Shown here: positions 25,540 to 34,015 of the stretch, one piece after another
How the letters are laid out: every line of letters starts with the position of its first letter
How positions within the stretch are numbered: the first letter of the stretch is position 1
NCBI GenBank assembly: GCA_029432775.1
Contig: JAROAZ010000002.1
Span: forward strand, 241,048-305,047
Reading direction: 5' to 3'
Source of the DNA: Pontiellaceae bacterium B12227
GTDB taxonomy: Bacteria; Verrucomicrobiota; Kiritimatiellia; Kiritimatiellales; Pontiellaceae
Length of the DNA stretch: 64,000 bases
Position numbers and translations under genes: made by a program
The notes under the pieces: model-generated
Databases searched by the model: none
What the model saw: the letters and a program-made list of their open reading frames with translations, nothing else
Told to the model about the DNA's origin: nothing

Positions 25540-26832
25540 TTAAGCCTGCGCAGCAGAGTCGTTCCCCGCCTTTTTAAGCATAAACCACTTCATGGGGAGT
25601 CCAAGCGAAGCGGTAATCAGCCCCCGGCCCACAAAGAACATGCAGATTACGCCGATGGTAAACGAGGCAACAATCAGTTTGCCCAGACTGCGGATGCCGA
25701 AGCCGTTAATAAAGCCCGCAGCAATAGAAGAAATAATCATCCCGCAGGTGAGCAGCAGGTTCACGGCCGTGTCATACACAAAATGGCCGACCGTGTAAGA
25801 AGAGCTCTGTGCCTCTGCCGGATCCACCCCGAAGAAGCCGGCGACCAGGTTCAGCAGGCCGAAAATGGTTGTGAGCAAAAGCAGGGTAATCATCACATAG
25901 CCGCTGCTGAACAGGAACGCGGCAAATTTTGTGCGCTTCTGAATCGTTCGGGAAAGGAACAGTTTCTTGCCGTGCGCCATGAATGCGCGCATCACGCCAT
26001 AAGCCCAGCGCATCTGCTGTCGGAAGAGATCGCCCGGTGTGTAAGGAACTTCACAGCGAATCCGGAGATCGCCCACATAAGCAATGCGCTTACCGGCCGT
26101 GATCACCCGTAGCGAATAGTCCACATCCTCGGTCAGAGCGCCCATGGTCCAGCCGCCCTGTTCCAGCAAATAGCTCTTTTTCACCAGCTCGCCCGAGCCG
26201 CAGAAAACACACTGGTTGGTAGCCGCTTTCAGGAAGGGCAGGATGACCGAGTGAATAATGTTCACAATGCCGGTGCCCATCAGGGTGCTGTGATTGTCAT
26301 GCACATTCAGAATCCGCCAGGCCGCCTGGGCGCCCGCCAGCGTCGGATCTTTGATGACCGGAACCACCAGCCGCTTCAGAAAATCGCGCTTCGGCAGGAA
26401 GTCGGAATCCAGAATCAGCAGATAATCGCCCTTCGCCTTCGGCAGCATGACATTCAGATTGCCCGGCTTAAAGCCGACATTTTCGCCACGACGACTGATC
26501 TCCACTCGCGGGTTCGCTGCGGCAAACGCATCAATTTTAGCAGAAAGTTCCGGCTGGTTGCTGTCGTCACCGATCATGATCTGGAGTTTTTCAGCCGGAT
26601 AATCAAAGTCCAGACAACGTGCCGCACAGTTCAGTGCCGCCAGTTCGTTGTAGGTCGGAATCTGAACTGTAACAGTCGGGTAGAGCGATTCATCCGCAAT
26701 AATCTCCGGCTTATTCCGGAGACGTGCCAGACCCAGTGCAACGGCTGTTACAATAAAGTAGCCCAGCGAAAGCACAAAGGCGCCCATCAAAGCGATTTCG
26801 AAAATGGTTTTAACTACAGTATGGAAACCCAT
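25540..26832 (-). CDS. Processive family 2 glycosyltransferase, membrane-bound
   Basis: 430 residues. One N-terminal helix, a GT-A domain, then about three C-terminal helices. Motifs: VQIPTYNE, LDSDFLPKRDF (DxD), a TEDVDYSLR motif supplying the catalytic Asp, and QQMRWAYGVMRAF, the QxxRW acceptor-site motif of cellulose/hyaluronan synthase-like enzymes. It probably polymerises or transfers a sugar at the inner membrane, for exopolysaccharide or lipid glycans. No partner synthase subunits are adjacent, so the product is unknown. Confidence 0.9.
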   Translation of the reverse strand: MGFHTVVKTIFEIALMGAFVLSLGYFIVTAVALGLARLRNKPEIIADESLYPTVTVQIPTYNELAALNCAARCLDFDYPAEKLQIMIGDDSNQPELSAKIDAFAAANPRVEISRRGENVGFKPGNLNVMLPKAKGDYLLILDSDFLPKRDFLKRLVVPVIKDPTLAGAQAAWRILNVHDNHSTLMGTGIVNIIHSVILPFLKAATNQCVFCGSGELVKKSYLLEQGGWTMGALTEDVDYSLRVITAGKRIAYVGDLRIRCEVPYTPGDLFRQQMRWAYGVMRAFMAHGKKLFLSRTIQKRTKFAAFLFSSGYVMITLLLLTTIFGLLNLVAGFFGVDPAEAQSSSYTVGHFVYDTAVNLLLTCGMIISSIAAGFINGFGIRSLGKLIVASFTIGVICMFFVGRGLITASLGLPMKWFMLKKAGNDSAAQA

Positions 26833-26897
26833 GATTTCCCCCCTGGTTTTTGTAAATCACACATGTTGCGTGAATTGACCGCGTTGTTTATAGGGAT

Positions 26898-27053
26898 TTT
26901 ACCCTGTTGGCAACCCCTCTCCGGCGATTATTTTGTGGTGAAGGTTAACAAATAACCGGCCATTAAATCCGACTTGTGCAGGATCCATCTCCTGAATCGA
27001 AACCCCTTTTTCCACCTCACCGTCCGGTGAACTGATGATAAATAGCGGAATAT
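26898..27053 (-). pseudogene. Possible remnant of a coding sequence
   Basis: A frame of 48 sense codons reads plausibly as protein (FIISSPDGEVEKGVSIQEMD, continuing to a stop after GEGLPTG) but is closed upstream by a stop and has no convincing start; the first ATG is 29 codons before the end. It sits between the hppA terminator and the glycosyltransferase gene. It may be the 3' end of a lost gene. Confidence 0.25.
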
Positions 27054-27062
27054 TTCCGCTAA

Positions 27063-27093
27063 AAAACGGCGCCCGCTTTTGCGGTCCGCCGTT
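27063..27093 (-). terminator. Terminator of the membrane pyrophosphatase gene
   Basis: The minus strand reads AACGGCG, a loop with an inner GCAAAAGC hairpin, then CGCCGTTTTTT. It lies 15 bp after the hppA stop. A second small hairpin (AGCGG...CCGCT) follows at once. Confidence 0.75.
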
Positions 27094-27107
27094 TCCAGGG
27101 ATTGGAA

Positions 27108-29396
27108 CTATTTCGTAGCGATATGCAGCCAGTCCTGAATAACCGGGGAGAATTTAACCACCACCGGCGTGAAGACCACGCTGACCATCGTCATCAGCTT
27201 AATGAGAATATTAAGTGACGGGCCGGAAGTGTCCTTGCAGGGATCGCCGACGGTATCGCCAACCACTGCTGCGTGATGGGCATCGGATCCTTTGCCGCCG
27301 TGCGCGCCTTTTTCCACATACTTTTTGGCGTTATCCCACGCACCACCCGCATTATTTAACATGGTGGCCAGCACAAAGCCGGTCGTCAGGCCGCCCGCGA
27401 GCAGGCCCATCACACCGGGAACTCCGAGTACTAGACCGGTAACCACCGGAACAATGATCGCCAACAGGGAGGGAACCATCATTTCCCTCTGGGCGCCTTT
27501 GGTGGAGATGGCCACGCAGGAGGCATAGTCCGGCTTGCCGGTGCCTTCCATAATGCCGGGAATTTCTCGGAACTGGCGGCGAACTTCCTCCACCATGGCT
27601 CCGGCCGCGCGGCCGACCGCTTTCATGGTCATGGCGCAGAAAACAAAGGCCATCATTCCGCCGATAAACAACCCGCAGAGCAGGAGCGGATTCATAATGT
27701 GCAGTTCGTAGGAACGAACGAAATCCATAATCCCCGCATGCTCGGCCTGTTCCGCGGTAAATCCGGCAAACGATCCGTCGCCGGCCAGTTTGGCAATCCA
27801 GAGCTTCACTTCTTCAATATACGCAGCCAGCAAGGCCAGCGCGGTGAGAGCGGCCGAGCCGATCGCAAACCCTTTACCAGTGGCTGCGGTGGTATTTCCG
27901 AGCGAGTCGAGCGCGTCGGTACGTTCCCGCACTTCCGGCGGCAGATGCGCCATTTCGGCGTTGCCGCCCGCGTTGTCGGCAATCGGGCCATAGGCATCGG
28001 TAGCCAGTGTGATACCCAGCGTGGCGAGCATGCCGACCGCCGCAAAGCCGATGCCGTAAAGGCCCATCGACATATCTGAGAAGCCGTCTGCAAAGCCGAA
28101 CGCCGCAATAATTGCGACCACAATCGTGATCACCGGAATACCGGCGGAATACATGCCCGTTGCCAGGCCGTCGATAATGGTCGTGGCCGGGCCCATCACT
28201 GCCTGATCCGCAATGCCCTGCGTCGGTTTATATTCATCCGAGGTGTAATATTCCGTGGCCTGGCCGATAATGACGCCCGCCGCCAATCCGGCCACCACTG
28301 AGCCTACGAGGCCCCAAGCGGGGATAATGCCGAACAGTTTCATGGCAACCAGCGCGATCACGATCATGACCGAGCTTCCCAGTGTTCCGGTCAGCAGGGC
28401 ATTCAGGAGATTTTTCTGCGAAGCACCTTCTTTGCAGCGCACCATAAACATGCCGATGATGGAAAGTACGGTGCCGATCCCGGCCACGATCATCGGAGCG
28501 GTAACCAGTTTAATGGCATCCGCTTCGGTGCCGGTACCGTTCATAATCTTGTGTGCGCCCACGGCCGCGCCCAGCGCGGCGGTGGCGAGAATGGAGCCGC
28601 AGTAGGATTCATAGAGGTCGGCACCCATGCCGGCCACGTCGCCCACATTGTCACCCACGTTGTCCGCAATGGTCGCCGGGTTGCGCGGATCGTCTTCCGG
28701 AATGCCGGCTTCCACTTTACCCACCAGGTCAGCGCCCACATCGGCCGCCTTGGTATAGATCCCGCCGCCGACACGCGCAAACAGCGCCTGCGTGGAAGCG
28801 CCCATACCGAAGGTGATCATGGTGGTGGTAATATGAACCAGCTTTTCGGCCACGGTGCAGCCTTCGGGCACAATTTCCATGCCCAGGAAAGTGATGCCGG
28901 TCATCATATTTTCCGGTGAATAGATTTTATCGAGCACCAGATACCAGATGCAGATGTCAATCAGTCCGAAGCCGACCACCACCAAACCCATCACCGCACC
29001 GGAGCGGAATGCCACTTGCAAGCCGCGATTCAATCCTTCCGAGCAGCCCTGAGCCGTTCGGGAAGAGGCCGCGGTTGCCGTTTTCATTCCAATAAATCCG
29101 CAGAGACCCGAGAAAAAACCGCCCGTCAGAAAGGCGATCGGAACAAAAGGATTCTGAATGCCGATCAAGGCCAGAACCTGAAAAATAATTAGCAACACCA
29201 CAAAAACGATGATTACCACTTTATACTGCCGGAACAGATAGGCCATCGCGCCTTCCCGGACGTGGCCCGCAATTTCAATCATGGTTTCATTGCCTTCGTT
29301 GGCTGCCATCATCTTTTTATAAAAGAAAACGGCAAAAAGCAGTGCGAAGACGGATGCGACCGGCGCGATCCACCACAGACTTGTAATAACAGACAT
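27108..29396 (-). CDS. hppA: Membrane-bound ion-pumping pyrophosphatase (K+-dependent type)
   Basis: 762 residues with about 16 membrane helices. The substrate signature GIYTKAADVGADLVGKVEAG (about residues 211-230) is followed by DDPRNPATIADNVGDNVGD. The segment GNTTAATGKGFAIGSAALT carries Ala where K+-independent enzymes carry Lys, so this is the K+-dependent subfamily. It hydrolyses PPi and pumps H+ and/or Na+ across the inner membrane; the ion cannot be told from these motifs. PPi recovery fits an energy-limited fermenter (inference). It is expressed as a single gene with GGGGGAA before the ATG. Confidence 0.96.
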   Translation of the reverse strand: MSVITSLWWIAPVASVFALLFAVFFYKKMMAANEGNETMIEIAGHVREGAMAYLFRQYKVVIIVFVVLLIIFQVLALIGIQNPFVPIAFLTGGFFSGLCGFIGMKTATAASSRTAQGCSEGLNRGLQVAFRSGAVMGLVVVGFGLIDICIWYLVLDKIYSPENMMTGITFLGMEIVPEGCTVAEKLVHITTTMITFGMGASTQALFARVGGGIYTKAADVGADLVGKVEAGIPEDDPRNPATIADNVGDNVGDVAGMGADLYESYCGSILATAALGAAVGAHKIMNGTGTEADAIKLVTAPMIVAGIGTVLSIIGMFMVRCKEGASQKNLLNALLTGTLGSSVMIVIALVAMKLFGIIPAWGLVGSVVAGLAAGVIIGQATEYYTSDEYKPTQGIADQAVMGPATTIIDGLATGMYSAGIPVITIVVAIIAAFGFADGFSDMSMGLYGIGFAAVGMLATLGITLATDAYGPIADNAGGNAEMAHLPPEVRERTDALDSLGNTTAATGKGFAIGSAALTALALLAAYIEEVKLWIAKLAGDGSFAGFTAEQAEHAGIMDFVRSYELHIMNPLLLCGLFIGGMMAFVFCAMTMKAVGRAAGAMVEEVRRQFREIPGIMEGTGKPDYASCVAISTKGAQREMMVPSLLAIIVPVVTGLVLGVPGVMGLLAGGLTTGFVLATMLNNAGGAWDNAKKYVEKGAHGGKGSDAHHAAVVGDTVGDPCKDTSGPSLNILIKLMTMVSVVFTPVVVKFSPVIQDWLHIATK

Positions 29397-29515
29397 AGTT
29401 CCCCCAATGGTTTATGCAGTAATACTATTTCGAACGATTTAGCAGAGAGTAGAGATCAAAGTCCGCCAACTCAAATGTAAAAAGGCGCATACTCTTGTAA
29501 TATTTACGCAATAAG

Positions 29516-29530
29516 TTCCAATGGTTGGAA
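29516..29530. repeat. Iterated palindrome TTCCAATGGTTGGAA (upstream of nitroreductase)
   Basis: Perfect match in the short gap between hppA and the nitroreductase gene, 27 bp before the latter's ATG. Confidence 0.85.
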
Positions 29531-29557
29531 TAGATTTAATGTGCTAGCTTCCAAATT

Positions 29558-30100
29558 ATGGAAAACAAATCTTTTATCGAGTTGGTGAAGCATCGGACGA
29601 GTTGTCGGACGTATGATCCACGGCCGGTGCCGCGGGAGCATCTGGAATTGATGCTGGAGGCGGCGCGGCTCGCGCCGTCGGCCTGTAATAAACAGCCATG
29701 GCGTTTTGCAGTGGCCGAAAGTGCTGAGGTGCGCCAGCGGCTGGTGCAGGACACACTGCGGGTCGGCATTGAAATGAAGTGGGCCGGCAATGCCGGGGCC
29801 ATTATTGCCATCGGGGTAGTGCGCAAGGGGATGGTGCATAAGGTCGGAACCAAGATTTCGGGGGTCGAGTATCCTCAGATGGATCTGGGGATTGCCGGCG
29901 AGCATCTGGTATTGCAGGCGGAAGAGCTGGGGCTGGGCACCTGCTGGATCGGATGGATTAAGCAGAAGCCGATCCGGGAAATTGTGGGATGGCCGAAGTC
30001 GATTGAACCGATGGGGTTGATCACGGTGGGATGGCCGGCTTCCAATGAACGGAAAACCCGGCCGCGTTATTCGATGGATGAAATTGTGAAGTGGGTCTAA
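29558..30100 (+). CDS. Nitroreductase family FMN protein
   Basis: 180 residues. FMN-contact regions are visible: KHRTSCRTYDPRPV at the start (Arg pair), APSACNKQPWRFAV, and GLGTCWIGWIKQKPI. The family uses NAD(P)H and FMN to reduce nitro compounds, quinones or flavins; the physiological substrate is unknown. A perfect iterated palindrome sits at 29516-29530, 27 bp before the start. The beta-propeller gene follows after 15 bp, so they may share a transcript. Confidence 0.9.
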   Translation: MENKSFIELVKHRTSCRTYDPRPVPREHLELMLEAARLAPSACNKQPWRFAVAESAEVRQRLVQDTLRVGIEMKWAGNAGAIIAIGVVRKGMVHKVGTKISGVEYPQMDLGIAGEHLVLQAEELGLGTCWIGWIKQKPIREIVGWPKSIEPMGLITVGWPASNERKTRPRYSMDEIVKWV

Positions 30101-30115
30101 CGAAAGGGAAATCAG

Positions 30116-31390
30116 ATGAGATCAGGGGTGATATCGGGGTTAATTTGTATAGCGGGGGTTGCTGTGGCAGTCGGAGGCGAATGGACGCAGTTCCGCGGAC
30201 CGACGGGCGACGGACGTGTTTCAGAAACCACCAAACAGCTTCCGCTGAAGTGGAGCGAAACCGAAAATGTGGCGTGGAAAACGGCGATCCCTCATCTGGG
30301 ATGGGCGACGCCGGTGGTGATGGATGGCCGGATCTGGTTGACGAGTGCAACAGAAGAGGGGAACGACTTCTATGCGTACTGCGTTGATGCTGCGTCCGGT
30401 AAAATCCTGCACGAGAAGAAGCTCTTCCATTGCAGTAAGCCAGAGCCGCTGGGTAACAGCGTCAATTGCTATGCTTCCCCGTCGCCGGCGATTGAGCCGG
30501 GCCGGGTGTATGTCCATTTCGGCAGCTATGGAACCGCGTGTCTCGATGCTGAAACTGAAAAGGTGATCTGGAAGCGCGATGATATGCCGTGCCGCCATTA
30601 TCGCGGACCGGGCTCCTCGGCCATTCTGCACGATGACCTTCTGATCCTGACATTCGACGGCGTGGACCAGCAGTATATTACCGCGCTCAATAAAAAAACA
30701 GGGAAGACCGTTTGGCGGACCGATCGGACCACCAAGTGGAACGATCTGGGGCCCGATGGCAAACCGAAGCGGGAAGGGGACTTCCGCAAAGGGTATACGA
30801 CACCGCTCGTGATCGAGGTCGACGGAAAGCCGCGGCTGATCAGTCCGGGTTCCTCCTCCATCTTTGCCTATGAACCTGATACAGGAAAAGAAATCTGGAA
30901 AGTGGCCACGCCTGGGCACACGGCTTCGGTGAGTCCCGTTTTCGATAAAGGGCTGTTGCTGGTCACAACCGGGAATGGAAAAACTGAAATGCTGGGCATT
31001 CGTCCGGACGGAAAAGGGGATGTTTCAAAAACGCATATTGAGTGGCGCTTTAAAAGTAAAGATGTGCCAACCACCCCGTCGCCGGTGGCTGCCAACGGGT
31101 TGCTCTTCATGCTGGGGAACCGGGGAGCGGTGACCTGCCTTGATGCCGCGACCGGTGCACAGATCTGGCGCGAGCGCATCGGCGGAAATTATCAGAGCTC
31201 TCCGATTGTGTTCGATGGCCGGATTTACTGCTTCAGCGTGAATGGTAAATCCACGGTTCTGCGCGCCGGCCGGACCTTCGAACAGCTGGCGGAAAATCAG
31301 CTGGACGACGGTTTCATGGCCTCGCCGGCGGTGGATGGCAGCGCCCTGATCCTGCGCACAAAAACCCATCTCTACCGGATTGAAAAATAA
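30116..31390 (+). CDS. PQQ-like (WD40/YVTN-type) beta-propeller protein, secreted
   Basis: 424 residues with a signal peptide (VISGLICIAGVAVAVGG). Several propeller blades carry the PQQ-repeat pattern, e.g. AYCVDAASGKIL, CLDAETEKVIWKRDD, ALNKKTGKTVWRTD, and CLDAATGAQIWRERIGG. This type is common in planctomycetes and related bacteria, where few have a known enzyme role. Residues for true PQQ dehydrogenase catalysis are not evident. It probably binds a ligand or protein in the periplasm. Confidence 0.85.
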   Translation: MRSGVISGLICIAGVAVAVGGEWTQFRGPTGDGRVSETTKQLPLKWSETENVAWKTAIPHLGWATPVVMDGRIWLTSATEEGNDFYAYCVDAASGKILHEKKLFHCSKPEPLGNSVNCYASPSPAIEPGRVYVHFGSYGTACLDAETEKVIWKRDDMPCRHYRGPGSSAILHDDLLILTFDGVDQQYITALNKKTGKTVWRTDRTTKWNDLGPDGKPKREGDFRKGYTTPLVIEVDGKPRLISPGSSSIFAYEPDTGKEIWKVATPGHTASVSPVFDKGLLLVTTGNGKTEMLGIRPDGKGDVSKTHIEWRFKSKDVPTTPSPVAANGLLFMLGNRGAVTCLDAATGAQIWRERIGGNYQSSPIVFDGRIYCFSVNGKSTVLRAGRTFEQLAENQLDDGFMASPAVDGSALILRTKTHLYRIEK

Positions 31391-31468
31391 AAGCTGACCG
31401 ACTGAAGTCAAAAAATCTCGTTACGTTCGGGGCTTGTTCCTCTGCTTGCGTTTCCGGATAGTGCGCGC

Positions 31469-32464
31469 ATGGAATTTTCACGAGTAATGGATGTGTTGGT
31501 AATCTGCGTTCCGGTATTTGCCGTGTTGGGGCTCGGTAAACTGTTGGGCCTGAAGGGGAAAATTAAGGAAGAGCACTGCCAGTTTATCAACTGGTTGGTG
31601 TATACGTTTTCATTGCCGTCTTTGATTTTCAACGAAGTGGCGAAGCAGCGCTTTGACATGTTTCTGGATCCGGCAGTGGTGGTGATGCCGCTGATCGGCC
31701 TGTTGATTGTTGTTTTGCTGACGATGGCGATTGCAAAGGTGAATGGATTTAAGGGCGGCTTTGCTGCATCGTTCGTTTATGGAACCTATTGGGCGAATGC
31801 CACCTATATCGGGCTGCCGCTCTGCCAGAATGCATTTGGATCTCCGGGACTGGCCAAGGCGGCCATTTATAACGGATTCGTTCTGCCGTTTTTTATTCTG
31901 ATCGGCTATCTGCTGATCGGATTCTATGGGGCGGGTACCGGCGATCAGCGCATGGGTGCCCGAATCAAGAAGGCCTTTCTGAATCCGGTTCTGCTCTCGG
32001 CAGTCGCCGGGGTCGGTGTTGCGCTGATTGCGGAGCAGTTCCGAACCGAGGAGGGCGGATTGAATCTTCCAATGCCTGTTATTGCTTCGGCTACGCTGTT
32101 TGGATCCTTCCTGAAAATGATCGGGGGCATGGGATTGCCCCTGGCACTGCTCTCCATCGGTGCTTCACTCAAATGGGAACAGACCAGATCTCATCTGGGG
32201 GCCCTGTCGTGGTCGGTTGGCTGCAAGCTGTTGCTCACTCCGTTGATTACATTGGTGCTCATACGGAGTTTCTGTCCGGGAGCGAGCGCAGTGGCTCTGG
32301 GCGTGACAACCATTCTGGCAGGTACCCCGAGTGCGGTCGCGATGTATGTGATCAGCTGTCAGGTCGGGGTGGAGCGCGGATTTGTTTCGTCGATGCTGGT
32401 TATCAGCACCGCACTGAGTGTAATTACGATCCCGATCTGGGTTTATGTTGTAACAGGAATGTAG
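31469..32464 (+). CDS. AEC family transporter
   Basis: 331 residues with about ten hydrophobic helices in two halves, matching the auxin-efflux-carrier (AEC) family, e.g. VPVFAVLGLGKLLGLKGKI at the start and GTPSAVAMYVISCQ near the end. Bacterial members move organic acids such as malate or malonate, or unknown substrates. It is convergent with the PAS-domain gene (5 bp apart). Substrate cannot be inferred. Confidence 0.88.
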   Translation: MEFSRVMDVLVICVPVFAVLGLGKLLGLKGKIKEEHCQFINWLVYTFSLPSLIFNEVAKQRFDMFLDPAVVVMPLIGLLIVVLLTMAIAKVNGFKGGFAASFVYGTYWANATYIGLPLCQNAFGSPGLAKAAIYNGFVLPFFILIGYLLIGFYGAGTGDQRMGARIKKAFLNPVLLSAVAGVGVALIAEQFRTEEGGLNLPMPVIASATLFGSFLKMIGGMGLPLALLSIGASLKWEQTRSHLGALSWSVGCKLLLTPLITLVLIRSFCPGASAVALGVTTILAGTPSAVAMYVISCQVGVERGFVSSMLVISTALSVITIPIWVYVVTGM

Positions 32465-32469
32465 TGCGG

Positions 32470-32916
32470 TTATTCGCCTTCGGTTTTGATCGGCAGGTCA
32501 ATGCAATAGAATTCCGGCGTGGTTGCGTTGTCCCATTGAAAGACAAGATGGCCCGAATATACGGTTACAAAATCCCCGCTTGCTGTAAGCAGATCGCAGG
32601 CAGATGCATCCGGCATTTTTCCGGTTCGCACGCCAATGGAAATCATATCGCGAGCAAAAGGGCGCATTTCCGCGGGAATAACCAGTTCGGTTAAATCCTG
32701 ATTCACCGCTTCATCTTCCCGGTATCCATACAGGCGGATGGATGCTTCATTCCATAGGAAAATTTTACAAAATGCATTATAGCCCTGTACGGCCAGATCC
32801 GGGTTGGCTTCGATGACATCCATAAATGATTCGCGTGTCGGAAACCCATCGCCTTCCGCTTTTTTACACAGCTCATTAATAATTGTTTTTGCATCCTGAA
32901 ATGAATAATCCGCCAT
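32470..32916 (-). CDS. PAS-like sensory domain protein
   Basis: 148 residues from ATG 32916 with GAGGAG upstream; longer in-frame starts exist at 32937 and 32973. The middle (GYNAFCKIFLWNEASIRLYG, then DLTELVIPAEMRPFARD) has the pattern of a PAS domain reading a ligand. There is no output domain, so it may work with the adjacent AraC regulator of the xylose genes, which lies 104 bp upstream on the same strand. That link is inference. Confidence 0.6.
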   Translation of the reverse strand: MADYSFQDAKTIINELCKKAEGDGFPTRESFMDVIEANPDLAVQGYNAFCKIFLWNEASIRLYGYREDEAVNQDLTELVIPAEMRPFARDMISIGVRTGKMPDASACDLLTASGDFVTVYSGHLVFQWDNATTPEFYCIDLPIKTEGE

Positions 32917-33020
32917 AAACCCCAACTCCTCATACATTTCGTATTTGTAGCCTACCTTAAAGAGAAGAGTCAAAAACTTTCATTCCCTTAAGTGTTGTGC
33001 AGAACTGTTTGATATTACCT

Positions 33021-33917
33021 CTAGGATTTTCCCTGTCGGAATGCGCGCGGAGATTCTCCCAGAATACGGCGGAATTGACGCGTGAAATAGTTGCTGTCGT
33101 TAAAGCCGACCTCGAGGGCAATTTCAGTGATAGTAAGGTCGGTGTTGCGCAGCATTTCCATTGCTTTCTGAATGCGCAGGCGGACCAGATATTCAATCGG
33201 GGTCTGACCGGTGGCTTTGCGGAAAACGCGCATTAAATTGCTGCGCGACATGTGGGCAATATCCAACAGGTCTTCCAGTTTCCAATCTCTGGAAAAATCA
33301 TTTTCCAACGCACCGATCACATTACCGACCCTTAAAAGTGCATGGGCTTCTGTCGTATCCGAATCGGTGTAAGCTCTGGATAGATACACCATCAGTTCCA
33401 TCAATTTAGCCCGCAGTGCCACTTCGCGCCCTGGAATATCGTCCAAACACTCCTTTTCCATCTCTTCCGAGAGTCGTTCCACACGAGCCAGCGGTACGCG
33501 TTTCAAGTGCAGGCGGCTCGCAAAACGGTGCTGGCGGCGGTAGGCGGGCTCCAGCATGAACATGGCGCAATAGCCCGGCATACGGCGAAGTTCATTTTCG
33601 GGGAGGGCGATTTTTTCCGGATCATACATAATGTTGATCAGGTCGAGTCTCTCCCGCTCATAGAAATAATGGCGCTGATGACCCTGCAGCAGAAAGACAT
33701 CACCAGCCGTTACGGGAAATGCATTGCCTTCCAGCATATGCATGGCTCTTCCCTGGGTAACAATCACAAGTTCACAGAAGTCGTGGCTATGCTCCACTTC
33801 GGTAAGATCGTGCGGGTGGGAAGGGGAATGCTCCGAGTCTGAATGCACCCGGAGAACGGCAAGCGGGAAGCCTGTAAGGCCAAAATAATGAATTCCATCT
33901 GCAATAGTTGATCTCAT
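33021..33917 (-). CDS. AraC family transcriptional regulator (cupin sensor), likely xylose regulator
   Basis: 298 residues. The N-terminal cupin-like sensing domain (HSHDFCELVIVTQGRAMHML, about 40-90) is followed by two C-terminal helix-turn-helix motifs (LEDLLDIAHMSRSNLMRVFRK; ITEIALEVGFNDSNYFTRQF). It lies head to head with xylB across 98 bp, so it very probably controls the xylB-xylA-transporter genes in response to a sugar. Its architecture is closer to RhaS/MelR-type than to E. coli XylR, which has a periplasmic-binding-type sensor. A one-mismatch palindrome lies at 33280. Confidence 0.9.
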   Translation of the reverse strand: MRSTIADGIHYFGLTGFPLAVLRVHSDSEHSPSHPHDLTEVEHSHDFCELVIVTQGRAMHMLEGNAFPVTAGDVFLLQGHQRHYFYERERLDLINIMYDPEKIALPENELRRMPGYCAMFMLEPAYRRQHRFASRLHLKRVPLARVERLSEEMEKECLDDIPGREVALRAKLMELMVYLSRAYTDSDTTEAHALLRVGNVIGALENDFSRDWKLEDLLDIAHMSRSNLMRVFRKATGQTPIEYLVRLRIQKAMEMLRNTDLTITEIALEVGFNDSNYFTRQFRRILGESPRAFRQGKS

Positions 33918-34015
33918 AACGTGAGATTATAGTGCTTGTATTTGGGAACATATTCAAGGCGCATGTTTTTAGAATTTGGAACAGTGCACCATCGAATTTT
34001 AGCGAGGAGTACACA
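33918..34015. promoter_or_regulatory. Divergent control region between the AraC regulator and xylB
   Basis: 98 bp between divergent starts. It must contain both promoters and the likely AraC-family operator. The ribosome-binding site GCGAGGAG precedes xylB. I could not define operator half-sites with confidence. Confidence 0.5.
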
